A DNA stretch of 64,000 nt from assembly GCF_001305575.3 (NCBI RefSeq), contig NZ_CP012373.2, positions 4,168,799 to 4,232,798 of the forward strand. Reading direction: 5' to 3'. This document shows positions 57,085-64,000 of the stretch, one piece after another. Origin of the DNA: Beggiatoa leptomitoformis. Its GTDB lineage: Bacteria; Pseudomonadota; Gammaproteobacteria; Beggiatoales; Beggiatoaceae. The number at the start of each line of letters is the position of its first letter. The stretch's first letter is position 1. Below the pieces are notes generated by a model. The model made no database searches, had not been told where the DNA came from, and saw nothing but the letters and a program-made list of their open reading frames with translations. Made by a program: the position numbers and the translations under genes.

Positions 57085-57424
57085 GCTGATTCTCCAATGC
57101 CGTTTTTACCAATATATCCACTAATTTTGCAAGCTGGTTTCTTTCTGCTTTAGAAAGATTAGCACGCTCATTTTTTCCAAAAATTGTTAATAGATATAAG
57201 GGTAAACGTTTATCATGATAATAGTAAATAATACGAACACCACTACTTTTTCCTTTGTTACCACGTCCCCAACGTAATTTACGAATACCGCCTGTGCCTT
57301 CTATCAAATCGCCTGCATGAGGATAAATTGCTAAATAATCAATAATGGATTTGCACTCAGATTCATTGAGTAATTCAGCGGAGCGGTTTATATATTCTGG
57401 CAGTTCAGTGACAGTGGTAAACAT
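57077..57424 (-). CDS. RelE/HigB-like toxin
   Basis: A 115-residue toxin of the RelE/ParE superfamily. Sequence signs are RKLRWGRGNKGKSSGVRIIYYYHDKRLPLYLLTIFGKNERANLSKAERNQLAKL, with the basic patch and the strand-strand order of ribosome-dependent mRNA interferases (HigB-type). The first ATG at 57424 begins MFTTVTELPEYINRSAELL; an earlier TTG-type start is possible but lacks a ribosome site. It overlaps the antitoxin gene by 8 bases. It probably cleaves mRNA when free; not shown. Confidence 0.82.
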   Translation of the reverse strand: MFTTVTELPEYINRSAELLNESECKSIIDYLAIYPHAGDLIEGTGGIRKLRWGRGNKGKSSGVRIIYYYHDKRLPLYLLTIFGKNERANLSKAERNQLAKLVDILVKTALENQRD

Positions 57425-57540
57425 AAATGAAAGTGTAAGCCACTGGATTATGCTTTTCAATGCGTTTTACAAATAAGAGCTTAAATAAACGATGCTAAAC
57501 TTATGGTCGTTTGCTCATTAAAGAATAGATAAGTCGACTC

Positions 57541-57659
57541 ATAAAAAAAGACCCCGATAATTAATATTATTGGAGTCTTTTGATTGTAAGCAACTAAATC
57601 CTACAGCGTAAACAAGTCCGTAAACTCATTCATTAGGGTATTTTCTAAGGTTGCTTGGT
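57541..57659. repeat. Direct repeat flanking the toxin-antitoxin pair, copy 2
   Basis: Counterpart of 56606-56725. The - strand tail reads QATLENTLMNEFTDLFTL and stop, two homologous but not identical ends of some lost gene. Confidence 0.85.
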
Positions 57660-57730
57660 CAGCGCAGGTTTCGAGAATATTGGCGGACTATTTTTTATGG
57701 AAAAACTCTGGTTGTAATTAAGTCTTTACG

Positions 57731-57799
57731 GTTTGGAAGAACACTACCAAGTGCGCGAAGCCTTGGAAGGTATGGTGGCGTGATTAGCAGTAATTCATA
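57731..57799 (+). pseudogene. Fragment of a GntR/FCD regulator
   Basis: Translates to GLEEHYQVREALEGMVA, a stop codon, then LAVIH. This aligns with GLEELYQVREALEGMAARLAAVH in the live regulator at 59240-59941. The Arg codon became TGA. Only about 23 codons remain recognisable. Confidence 0.85.
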
Positions 57800-57810
57800 A
57801 TCTAGTGAGG

Positions 57811-57881
57811 ATGTTTTCCCTAAATTATCAAGCGGAGCTTGATATGCAGACATTCCCAAACAGCGTTTGGGAACGAGAATT
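57811..57881. repeat. GTTTGGGAACGAGAA-type repeat, partial
   Basis: Hairpin ATTCCCAAACAGCGTTTGGGAA plus TATCAAGCGGAGCTTGATA; the right half of the element family seen at 5571-5698 and 58951-59115. Confidence 0.75.
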
Positions 57882-57896
57882 GACCTGTTGGCTGTG

Positions 57897-57997
57897 TGAC
57901 CCACCTGAGATTCGAACTCAGAGCTCCCCCTTCATAAATACCCTATACTTAAGGTGCTTATGAAGAGGGGTACTTTAGCCAGTTAAGTGAGTGAGTC
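57897..57997 (-). tRNA. tRNA-like cloverleaf with a 27-nt insertion in the anticodon arm (Met/CAT-like)
   Basis: On the - strand the acceptor arms GACTCAC and GTGGGTC pair over all 7 positions (one T-G), the D arm is ACTT-AACTGGCTA-AAGT, and the T arm is CTGAG-TTCGAAT-CTCAG. The anticodon loop reads TTCATAA (CAT), but after it come 27 extra bases ending TTTATGAA before GGGGG closes the stem. Without the insert the arm is CCCTC-TTCATAA-GGGGG. The insert is self-complementary to the loop (CTTCATAA/TTATGAAG). The encoded tail is CACA, not CCA. The 5' end overlaps the last 15 bases of the HEPN-like gene. Either a disrupted pseudo-tRNA or an unusual structured RNA. Confidence 0.5.
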
Positions 57998-58762
57998 ATA
58001 AAACTTTTCTACAATTTCTTTAGCTTTTTCTAAACTATATGAATACTCAGAATGAATATAGCTTATTGCTACCTTCTTCAGTTTGTCATGGTTTTTACCA
58101 TATTTTTTCCAACTATCAAAAGGCACCTTTGAATAAATTCTTTCATCATCAGGTTCTAACAATAGTGCAATTGACTCAGAAAAATCTAAAAGGAGTCGAC
58201 ACCAAAATTTTATGTCATGAAAAGATATGCTACTTGGGTTATTTGGTGCCGATAGCATATTGTATTTTTCTCTGACAAAGTCTATAGATTCCCTTCTAGA
58301 TTTATAAAAGTTTTCCGCTTCATCTTTATTTTTTTTGTTTGGATGAGCAATAGAATTTCGCAACAGTCTTAAGTAATCAACGGCATTGGATTCGTATCGG
58401 AAATTTTTTTTGTTATCTGGTCCTCTAATATAGTTTTTTTCGAGAACTTCTAGTGGAGAAACTTTATCGGGTTTCATCCACTTCAGGTCAAATCGCTTAA
58501 ATTCGTTCTCCACTTCGTCTAGAAACACATCGAAACCACTATATATGGAAACGATAGAAAGTCTGATTTGGCTATTCAATATACGATCTGACGTAATACC
58601 ATTTAGCACTATCCCAACCTCACTAGCTTTACTTGTCCAGTAATCTACCTGCTTTCGTTCCATCTTTTGTGACTCAAGTAGAGATACATGAGTGGCAGCG
58701 GCCTCAGCTGTAAGTTCGCCAATGAATGATTTGAAGTTTCTAACGCTCGGAGGTCTATACAT
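57983..58762 (-). CDS. HEPN-like protein
   Basis: A 259-residue soluble protein. The key sign is LRLLRNSIAHPNKKNKDEAENF, an R-x4-H motif with the polar residue after Arg seen in HEPN ribonucleases, on a helix after a long helical bundle. A first helical region (about 35-110) and a second (about 185-259, LLLDFSESIALLL) complete an all-alpha fold. Codon use (AGA, ATA) is unlike the neighbours, hinting at transfer. The ATG has no strong ribosome site. It sits in a stretch with a truncated MNT and a toxin-antitoxin pair. HEPN assignment rests on the motif alone; function as RNase or defence effector is inferred. Confidence 0.7.
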   Translation of the reverse strand: MYRPPSVRNFKSFIGELTAEAAATHVSLLESQKMERKQVDYWTSKASEVGIVLNGITSDRILNSQIRLSIVSIYSGFDVFLDEVENEFKRFDLKWMKPDKVSPLEVLEKNYIRGPDNKKNFRYESNAVDYLRLLRNSIAHPNKKNKDEAENFYKSRRESIDFVREKYNMLSAPNNPSSISFHDIKFWCRLLLDFSESIALLLEPDDERIYSKVPFDSWKKYGKNHDKLKKVAISYIHSEYSYSLEKAKEIVEKFYDSLT

Positions 58763-58950
58763 ATTCAGCTAATGAGCAGATTATCGGTATAACTTAAATG
58801 AAGTTGGGATGTATTTCCATTGTTGAGCAGTATTCATTACACTACTGCTCAACAAGTAATTTAACTACTTTACTTAATGTTACTTCAAAAAATATTTTTA
58901 GGCAATGTTGTTAAACTAAAAGCTTAGATTGCATTAATTCATAACACTAT

Positions 58951-59115
58951 TTTCTCGTTCCCAAACAGAGTTTGGGAACATCTGTCGGTCAAGCTCTGCT
59001 TGACCATACGCTACAGTTATCTAGCCTCTGTATTTCAAAGATATTTCAAACTTTCCGAATCTTCAAGTAACGTTTGATGTGCAGGTATTCCCAAACGGCG
59101 TTTGGGAACTAGAAA
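58951..59115. repeat. Inverted-repeat element, TTTCTCGTTCCCAAAC family
   Basis: Ends TTTCTCGTTCCCAAAC and GTTTGGGAACTAGAAA are inverted with one mismatch. Small internal hairpins include CAAGCTCTGCTTG. Same family as 5571-5698 and 57811-57881. Confidence 0.82.
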
Positions 59116-59127
59116 CACATCCAACAA

Positions 59128-59152
59128 GGTGGAATACGCTACGCTATTCCAC
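59128..59152. repeat. Fragment of the TGTAGGGTGGAATA family
   Basis: GGTGGAATACGCTACGCTATTCC and following CACC form one hairpin of the 28688-28798 element. Confidence 0.75.
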
Positions 59153-59162
59153 CCCACCCCAA

Positions 59163-59174
59163 ATTGTCGACAAT
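59163..59174. promoter_or_regulatory. GntR operator 1
   Basis: Perfect palindrome ATTGTCGACAAT, 15 bases upstream of the -35 hexamer. Identical to operator 2, 53 bases away centre to centre (about five helical turns). The partner is inferred to be the FCD-GntR regulator just downstream. Confidence 0.75.
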
Positions 59175-59189
59175 CTCCCATTATCCCCA

Positions 59190-59218
59190 TTGACACCCCC
59201 CCTAAAACCGCCTATATT
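59190..59218 (+). promoter_or_regulatory. Sigma-70 promoter of the GntR-acnD-prpF operon
   Basis: TTGACA at 59190-59195, 17-base spacer, TATATT at 59213-59218. The first is a perfect -35 box and the spacing is ideal. The second operator overlaps the -10 box. Confidence 0.75.
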
Positions 59219-59227
59219 GTCGACAAT
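59216..59227. promoter_or_regulatory. GntR operator 2
   Basis: Second copy of ATTGTCGACAAT, covering the end of the -10 box and the start site region, the position expected for a repressor. Confidence 0.75.
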
Positions 59228-59239
59228 TAAGCTATAGAG

Positions 59240-59941
59240 ATGCACATCATGGTATCGCTGATACTTCCCACTGATCAGCCTGTCACCACTGCCGATAAAA
59301 CTTTTATTCAATTGCGACAAGATATTGTCGAAGGTATCATCCGTCCTAGCAGCAAACTCAGCGAGACGGAGTTGTCGACAAAATACGCGGTGAGCCGTGC
59401 TGTGATTCGAGAAGCCATTAACCGTTTAGAATCTTGCCATTTAGTTGAACGTAAAGCCAACGTCGGGGCGCGTGTCGTCGCCTTAACGCAAGATGGTTTA
59501 GAAGAGCTGTACCAAGTGCGCGAAGCCTTGGAAGGGATGGCGGCACGATTAGCAGCCGTTCACATGACCGAGGCAGAAATCAGCGATTTAAACAGCTTAT
59601 TAAGTACCCATTTTAAAACCGTGCAAAGTGGCGAGACTTACTACCAAGAAGCGGGCGATTTAGATTTTCATTATCGGATTATCTTAGGCAGTAAAAATAC
59701 ACAGTTAATATCGATGTTGGTGGACAGCTTATATCACTTAATCCGCATGTATCGCGTGCAGTTAGGGATGGCAGGGCCTAGAGTGACCACCGCCTTTGAT
59801 GAACATCGCCATATTGTGCAAGCCATTTCTAATCGTGACGCAGAATTAGCTGAAATGTTAATGCGTCGTCATATCTTATATACCAAGCAGAATTCACAAA
59901 AGACTTTGCTGAGTCACATTAATAGTCAAACGAGGATGTAG
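59240..59941 (+). CDS. GntR-family regulator, FCD type (methylcitrate operon)
   Basis: A 233-residue repressor. The N-terminal winged helix includes LRQDIVEGIIRPSSKLSETELSTKYAVSRAVIREAINRLE, and the C-terminal FCD ligand domain has metal-type residues in the helices around DLDFHYRIILGS and FDEHRHIVQAI. It begins at ATG 59240 (an ATG three codons later is equal). Its stop is one base from acnD, so it is co-transcribed and likely controls its own operon in response to a methylcitrate-pathway acid. A palindrome TTGTCGACAA lies inside its coding part at 59372-59381. Confidence 0.92.
   Translation: MHIMVSLILPTDQPVTTADKTFIQLRQDIVEGIIRPSSKLSETELSTKYAVSRAVIREAINRLESCHLVERKANVGARVVALTQDGLEELYQVREALEGMAARLAAVHMTEAEISDLNSLLSTHFKTVQSGETYYQEAGDLDFHYRIILGSKNTQLISMLVDSLYHLIRMYRVQLGMAGPRVTTAFDEHRHIVQAISNRDAELAEMLMRRHILYTKQNSQKTLLSHINSQTRM
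59372..59381. promoter_or_regulatory. Possible internal operator in the GntR gene
   Basis: TTGTCGACAA, the same core as the two upstream operators, within codons for ELSTK. May be a roadblock or auxiliary operator, or chance. Confidence 0.4.
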
Positions 59942-59942
59942 C

Positions 59943-62549
59943 ATGAATACAAATTACCGCAAGCCTTTAGCTGGTACTAATTTAGACTTCTTTGATACCC
60001 GCGCCGCCGTGGAAGAAATCCAAGCAGGTGCGTATGAAAAACTGCCTTATACCTCTCGCGTGTTAGCAGAACAGTTAGTACGCCGTTGCGACCCCGCGAT
60101 GTTGACGGATTCTTTAAAACAGTTAATTGAGCGCAAACGCGATTTAGATTTTCCTTGGTATCCTGCGCGTGTGGTGTGCCATGACATTTTAGGTCAAACT
60201 GCATTAGTGGATTTAGCAGGCTTACGTGATGCCATCGCTGAGCAAGGCGGCGACCCCGCAAAAGTCAATCCTGTTGTTCCAACGCAGTTAATCGTTGACC
60301 ACTCTTTAGCCGTTGAATTCGGGGGCTTTGACCCTGACGCATTCCAAAAAAACCGTGAAGTAGAAGACCGTCGTAATGAAGACCGTTTCCATTTTATCGA
60401 GTGGACTAAAACCGCGTTCAAAAACGTGGACGTGATTCCTGCGGGCAACGGCATCATGCACCAAATTAACTTGGAAAAAATGTCGCCCGTGATTCAAGTG
60501 CGTGACGGCGTGGCTTTCCCTGATACTTGCGTCGGGACTGATAGCCATACGCCTCACGTCGACGCGTTAGGTGTTATCGCGATTGGTGTCGGTGGTTTAG
60601 AAGCTGAAACCGTGATGTTAGGTCGCGCTTCTATGATGCGTTTACCCGACATCATCGGCGTGAAATTAACGGGCAAACGTAAAGCGGGCATCACTGCAAC
60701 TGACGTAGTCTTAGCTTTAACCGAGTTTTTGCGTAAAGAGCGCGTCGTCTCTGCTTATTTAGAATTCTTCGGCGATGGCGCAGTGGATTTAACCATTGGC
60801 GACCGTGCAACCATTTCTAATATGACTCCAGAATTTGGGGCATCTGCGGGCATGTTCTACATTGATTCGCAAACGATTGATTACTTAAACTTGACAGGTC
60901 GTGACGCTAAACAAGTCGCTTTAGTCGAAAACTACGCTAAAACCACAGGTTTATGGGCAGACAGTTTAGTTAATGCAGAGTATGAGCGCGTCTTAGAATT
61001 TGATTTATCGACTGTTGTGCGCAACATGGCAGGCCCTTCTAACCCACACCGTCGTTTACCCACTTCTGCTTTAGCTGAACGTGGCATTGCGGTGAATTTA
61101 GACAAAGCCCAAGCGGAAGAAAAAGAAGGCAAAATGCCCGATGGGGCGGTGATTATCGCAGCAATCACTTCCTGCACGAACACCTCTAATCCCCGCAACG
61201 TCGTCGCCGCTGCCTTATTAGCGAAAAAAGCTAACGAGTTAGGCTTAGTGCGTAAACCTTGGGTGAAATCCTCTTTTGCACCCGGTTCTAAAGTCGCAGA
61301 ATTGTATTTAACGGAATCAGGTTTATTACCTGAATTAGAAAAATTAGGTTTCGGTATCGTGGCATTTGCTTGCACCACCTGTAACGGCATGAGCGGCGCG
61401 TTAGACCCCAAAATTCAGCAAGAAATTATTGACCGTGATTTATACGCAACGGCGGTATTGTCTGGCAACCGTAACTTTGATGGTCGTATTCACCCTTATG
61501 CTAAACAAGCATTTTTAGCTTCTCCGCCCTTAGTTATTGCTTATGCCATCGCGGGGACAGTGCGTTTTGACATCGAGAATGATGTTTTAGGCACTGACAA
61601 AAACGGTAAAGCGATTACCTTAAATGACATTTGGCCTTCTGATGAAGAAATCGACGCGATTGTTAAACAATTCGTGAAACCTGAACAATTTAATAAAGTT
61701 TACATTCCGATGTTTGACTTAGGTGCGATAGAAGAAGCGAAAAGCCCCTTGTACGACTGGCGACCCATGAGCACTTACATCCGCCGTCCTCCCTACTGGG
61801 AAGGTGCATTAGCGGGTGCGCGTGCCTTAAAAGGAATGCGTCCATTAGCGGTATTAGGCGATAACATCACCACTGACCACTTGTCACCCTCTAACGCGAT
61901 TCTGGCGAGCAGTGCCTCAGGCGAATACTTAGCCAAAATGGGCTTACCTGAAGAAGACTTTAACTCTTATGCAACCCATCGCGGCGACCATTTAACCGCA
62001 CAACGTGCCACATTCGCCAATCCGCAACTGTTAAACGAAATGTGCCGCGACGAAAACGGCAACGTAAAAAAAGGTTCTTTAGCGCGTATTGAGCCAGAAG
62101 GTCAAGTGACGCGTATGTGGGAAGCGATTGAAACTTACATGGAACGCAAACAGCCTTTAATCATCGTAGCAGGCGCGGATTATGGTCAAGGTTCTTCTCG
62201 TGACTGGGCAGCAAAAGGCGTGCGTTTAGCGGGTGTTGAAGCCATTGTTGCAGAAGGCTTCGAGCGTATTCACCGCACAAACTTAGTGGGCATGGGCGTG
62301 TTACCGCTGGAATTCAAAGCGGGCGAAACCCGTCAAACCTACAACATCGACGGCACTGAGACGTTTGATGTCATCGGTGAATTAACCCCACGCGCTGAAT
62401 TAACCGTTGTGATTCATCGTAAAAATGGTGAAACCGTGAACGTGCCTGTCACTTGCCGTTTAGACACCGCAGAAGAAGTCTCTGTGTATGAAGCAGGTGG
62501 CGTGTTACAACGCTTTGCTAAGGACTTTTTAGAAGCGAAAGCGGCTTAA
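59943..62549 (+). CDS. acnD: 2-methylcitrate dehydratase, Fe/S-dependent (AcnD)
   Basis: Dehydrates 2-methylcitrate to the trans-aconitate form that PrpF then isomerises, in propionate breakdown. The 868-residue aconitase-type enzyme has the AcnD N-terminus NYRKPLAGTNLDFFDTRAAVEEI, DTCVGTDSHTPHVDALG near 205, the cluster cysteines in AAITSCTNTSNPRN and FACTTCNGMSG, and the swivel-domain GADYGQGSSRDWAAKG near 745. Begins one base after the regulator stop. prpB, prpC are not in the window. A repeat element separates it from prpF. Confidence 0.95.
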   Translation: MNTNYRKPLAGTNLDFFDTRAAVEEIQAGAYEKLPYTSRVLAEQLVRRCDPAMLTDSLKQLIERKRDLDFPWYPARVVCHDILGQTALVDLAGLRDAIAEQGGDPAKVNPVVPTQLIVDHSLAVEFGGFDPDAFQKNREVEDRRNEDRFHFIEWTKTAFKNVDVIPAGNGIMHQINLEKMSPVIQVRDGVAFPDTCVGTDSHTPHVDALGVIAIGVGGLEAETVMLGRASMMRLPDIIGVKLTGKRKAGITATDVVLALTEFLRKERVVSAYLEFFGDGAVDLTIGDRATISNMTPEFGASAGMFYIDSQTIDYLNLTGRDAKQVALVENYAKTTGLWADSLVNAEYERVLEFDLSTVVRNMAGPSNPHRRLPTSALAERGIAVNLDKAQAEEKEGKMPDGAVIIAAITSCTNTSNPRNVVAAALLAKKANELGLVRKPWVKSSFAPGSKVAELYLTESGLLPELEKLGFGIVAFACTTCNGMSGALDPKIQQEIIDRDLYATAVLSGNRNFDGRIHPYAKQAFLASPPLVIAYAIAGTVRFDIENDVLGTDKNGKAITLNDIWPSDEEIDAIVKQFVKPEQFNKVYIPMFDLGAIEEAKSPLYDWRPMSTYIRRPPYWEGALAGARALKGMRPLAVLGDNITTDHLSPSNAILASSASGEYLAKMGLPEEDFNSYATHRGDHLTAQRATFANPQLLNEMCRDENGNVKKGSLARIEPEGQVTRMWEAIETYMERKQPLIIVAGADYGQGSSRDWAAKGVRLAGVEAIVAEGFERIHRTNLVGMGVLPLEFKAGETRQTYNIDGTETFDVIGELTPRAELTVVIHRKNGETVNVPVTCRLDTAEEVSVYEAGGVLQRFAKDFLEAKAA

Positions 62550-62558
62550 TAGCTGAAA

Positions 62559-62648
62559 TGTAGGGTGGAATAGCGCAGCGTATTCCACCACGTTCAAGCC
62601 AATATGCTGATTCTGGTGGAATACGGCTTGCGCCTATTCCACCCTACA
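62559..62648. repeat. TGTAGGGTGGAATA element between acnD and prpF
   Basis: A 90-bp near-copy of 28688-28798 with the same ends (TGTAGGGTGGAATAG and CTATTCCACCCTACA). It lies 10 bases after acnD and 16 before prpF, so the operon transcript must read through a strong hairpin. Confidence 0.88.
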
Positions 62649-62664
62649 TAAGGAAACCATCAAC

Positions 62665-63843
62665 ATGTCTCAAGTCCCTCAAATCAAAATCCCAGCCACT
62701 TACATGCGCGGCGGCACGAGCAAAGGCGTATTTTTCAACTTAACCGACTTACCCGCCGCCGCTCAAGTCGCAGGCGAAGCACGCGACAAATTATTACTGC
62801 GCGTTATCGGCAGCCCTGACCCTTATGGCAAACACACCGACGGCATGGGGGGCGCGACTTCTAGCACCAGCAAAACCGTGATTCTGTCTAAAAGCACACA
62901 ACCTGATCACGACGTGGATTACTTATTCGGTCAAGTTGCGATTGATAAACCGTTTATCGATTGGAGTGGCAACTGTGGCAATTTAACCGCAGCAGTCGGC
63001 TCATTCGCTATTTTCAGCGGTTTAATTGACCCTGCGCGCGTCCCTCAAAACGGCACGGTTGTGGTGCGTATTTGGCAAGCCAACATTAAAAAAACCATTC
63101 TTGCGCATGTGCCCATCACTAACGGCGAAGTACAAGAAACGGGTGATTTTGAATTAGACGGCGTAACTTTTCCCGCCGCAGAAGTACAAGTTGAATTTAT
63201 GGACCCCGCCGATGGCGAAGGCGCAATGTTCCCGACAGGCAATTTAGTCGATGATTTAGAAGTGCCAAATATCGGTACTTTCAAAGCCACGATGATTAAT
63301 TCAGGTATTCCCACCGTATTTTTAAACGCGGAAGACCTTGGCTACACGGGCACAGAATTACAAGAAGCCATCAACGGCGACCCTGCTGCGTTAGCCCGCT
63401 TTGAAACCATTCGCGCCCACGCTGCCTTACGCATGGGGTTAATCAGTAAACTTGAAGAAGCCGCAAGCCGTCAACACACGCCTAAAATCGCATTTGTTGC
63501 TAAACCACAAGCTTATGTCTCATCTAGCGGTAAACAAGTCACTTTAGATGATATTGATGTGAATGTCCGTGCTTTATCCATGGGTAAATTACACCATGCC
63601 ATGATGGGCACTGCTGCCGTGGCTATTGGCACAGCCGCTGCTATCCCTGGAACCTTGGTCAATTTAGCAGCAGGCGGTGGCGAACGTAACGCCGTCCGTT
63701 TTGGTCATCCATCGGGTACGCTACGCGTTGGTGCAGAAGCTAAATTAGTCAATGGCGAATGGACTGCGACTAAAGCCGTGATGGGTCGTAGCGCACGGGT
63801 GTTAATGGAAGGTTATGTCCGTATTCCGGGGGATGCGTTTTAA
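62665..63843 (+). CDS. prpF: 2-methylaconitate cis-trans isomerase PrpF
   Basis: Converts the trans-2-methylaconitate made by AcnD to the cis form for the next step. The 392-residue protein has PrpF signatures: IPATYMRGGTSKGVFF at the start, SPDPYGKHTDGMGGATSSTSKT near 52, DWSGNCGNLTAAVGSFAI near 105 and the AAGGGERNAVRFGHPSGT region near 335. AAGGAAACC precedes the ATG. The AcnD-PrpF pair is the alternative to PrpD. A terminator follows. Confidence 0.96.
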   Translation: MSQVPQIKIPATYMRGGTSKGVFFNLTDLPAAAQVAGEARDKLLLRVIGSPDPYGKHTDGMGGATSSTSKTVILSKSTQPDHDVDYLFGQVAIDKPFIDWSGNCGNLTAAVGSFAIFSGLIDPARVPQNGTVVVRIWQANIKKTILAHVPITNGEVQETGDFELDGVTFPAAEVQVEFMDPADGEGAMFPTGNLVDDLEVPNIGTFKATMINSGIPTVFLNAEDLGYTGTELQEAINGDPAALARFETIRAHAALRMGLISKLEEAASRQHTPKIAFVAKPQAYVSSSGKQVTLDDIDVNVRALSMGKLHHAMMGTAAVAIGTAAAIPGTLVNLAAGGGERNAVRFGHPSGTLRVGAEAKLVNGEWTATKAVMGRSARVLMEGYVRIPGDAF

Positions 63844-63884
63844 AGTTTGTATTTGAGCCTATAAGCTATAAACGTTTTTGCAAC

Positions 63885-63921
63885 AGAGCCTTATCAAACT
63901 TATTGAGAGGCTCTTTTTTTA
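63885..63921 (+). terminator. Terminator of the prp operon
   Basis: Stem AGAGCCT/AGGCTCT extended by TCAA/TTGA with a small internal loop, then seven or more T. Confidence 0.85.
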
Positions 63922-64000
63922 TGTTTTTACGCACAGTGGTTATTCAGTCGTGTTCAAGCGGGCTTTAACATATTAGAAACGTAACTCTTCTTAGCATAAC

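Larger units (their letters stand above)
58763..59189. other. Spacer with two repeat elements, no gene seen
   Basis: No open frame. It holds the 165-bp element at 58951-59115, the fragment of the TGTAGGGTGGAATA family at 59128-59152, and then the GntR regulatory region. Confidence 0.6.

Noticed and set aside
60932-61411. 159-codon frame antisense to acnD
   Set aside because: Shadow of the acnD codons; no ribosome site.

Overview
The window is an AT-rich bacterial chromosome segment. Its gene complement points to a gammaproteobacterium: two-subunit-type TrpC, type I GlnA with an adenylylation site, TruD, MnmE, HslU, GlgC/GlgP, the glyoxylate shunt and an AcnD/PrpF methylcitrate branch. Together with cyanobacteria-like regulatory modules (CHASE2 cyclase, DUF928, CHAT-TPR, a SpoIIE phosphatase, DUF3782) this suits a filamentous sulfur bacterium of the Beggiatoa/Thiothrix kind. 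That is an inference from flavour; no sulfur-oxidation gene lies in the window.

Layout. 1-5.3 kb: a P-loop ATPase paired with a second protein cut by the left edge, a MOSC protein, trpC, an orphan ABC-2 permease and a DUF1028 protein. 5.3-6 kb: a repeat-rich spacer. 6-13 kb: signalling genes (PilZ-Nudix fusion, ADP-ribosylglycohydrolase, histidine kinase, CHASE2 adenylate cyclase plus DUF928 protein), phhB and tRNA-Leu. 13-23 kb: metabolism (acetoacetyl-CoA synthetase, MaoC, CaiB/AMACR-type enzyme, metZ, riboflavin synthase, glycogen phosphorylase) and two small exported His/Met/Lys-rich proteins. 23.8-28.6 kb: an exported cold-shock-domain protein, a decayed IS630 end, and a two-gene module of an EACC1-like protein with a CHAT-STAND-TPR protein. 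28.9-31.8 kb: aceB-aceA. 32-45 kb: a coiled-coil PD-(D/E)XK protein, a LysR regulator, tRNA-Thr, truD, an AI-2E transporter, glf, a TonB receptor, a PuuB-like oxidase, an ethylene-receptor-like SpoIIE phosphatase, mnmE and glgC. 46-47 kb: a nearly intact IS630-family element. 47-55 kb: pmtA-like methyltransferase, glnA, a CDF transporter, an acyl-CoA transferase, xdhC and hslU. 55.3-59.2 kb: an accessory scar with a wrecked IS1-like element, a truncated MNT nucleotidyltransferase, a toxin-antitoxin pair between direct repeats, a dead GntR fragment, a tRNA-like cloverleaf with an insertion in its anticodon arm, and a HEPN-like gene. 59.2-63.9 kb: GntR-acnD-prpF with a readable promoter and operators.

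How genes work together. aceB/aceA save carbon when growing on acetate. The GntR-acnD-prpF operon handles propionyl-CoA through 2-methylcitrate; prpB and prpC are not in the window. The acetoacetyl-CoA synthetase, MaoC and CoA-transferase genes fit short-chain acid and ketone use. glgC and glgP make and degrade glycogen. The strongest candidate for a little-studied system is the EACC1/CHAT-STAND-TPR module at 24.8-28.6 kb, followed by the left-edge ATPase pair and the 55-59 kb island. Short inverted-repeat elements of at least three families are scattered through the spacers, one of them inside the acnD-prpF operon.
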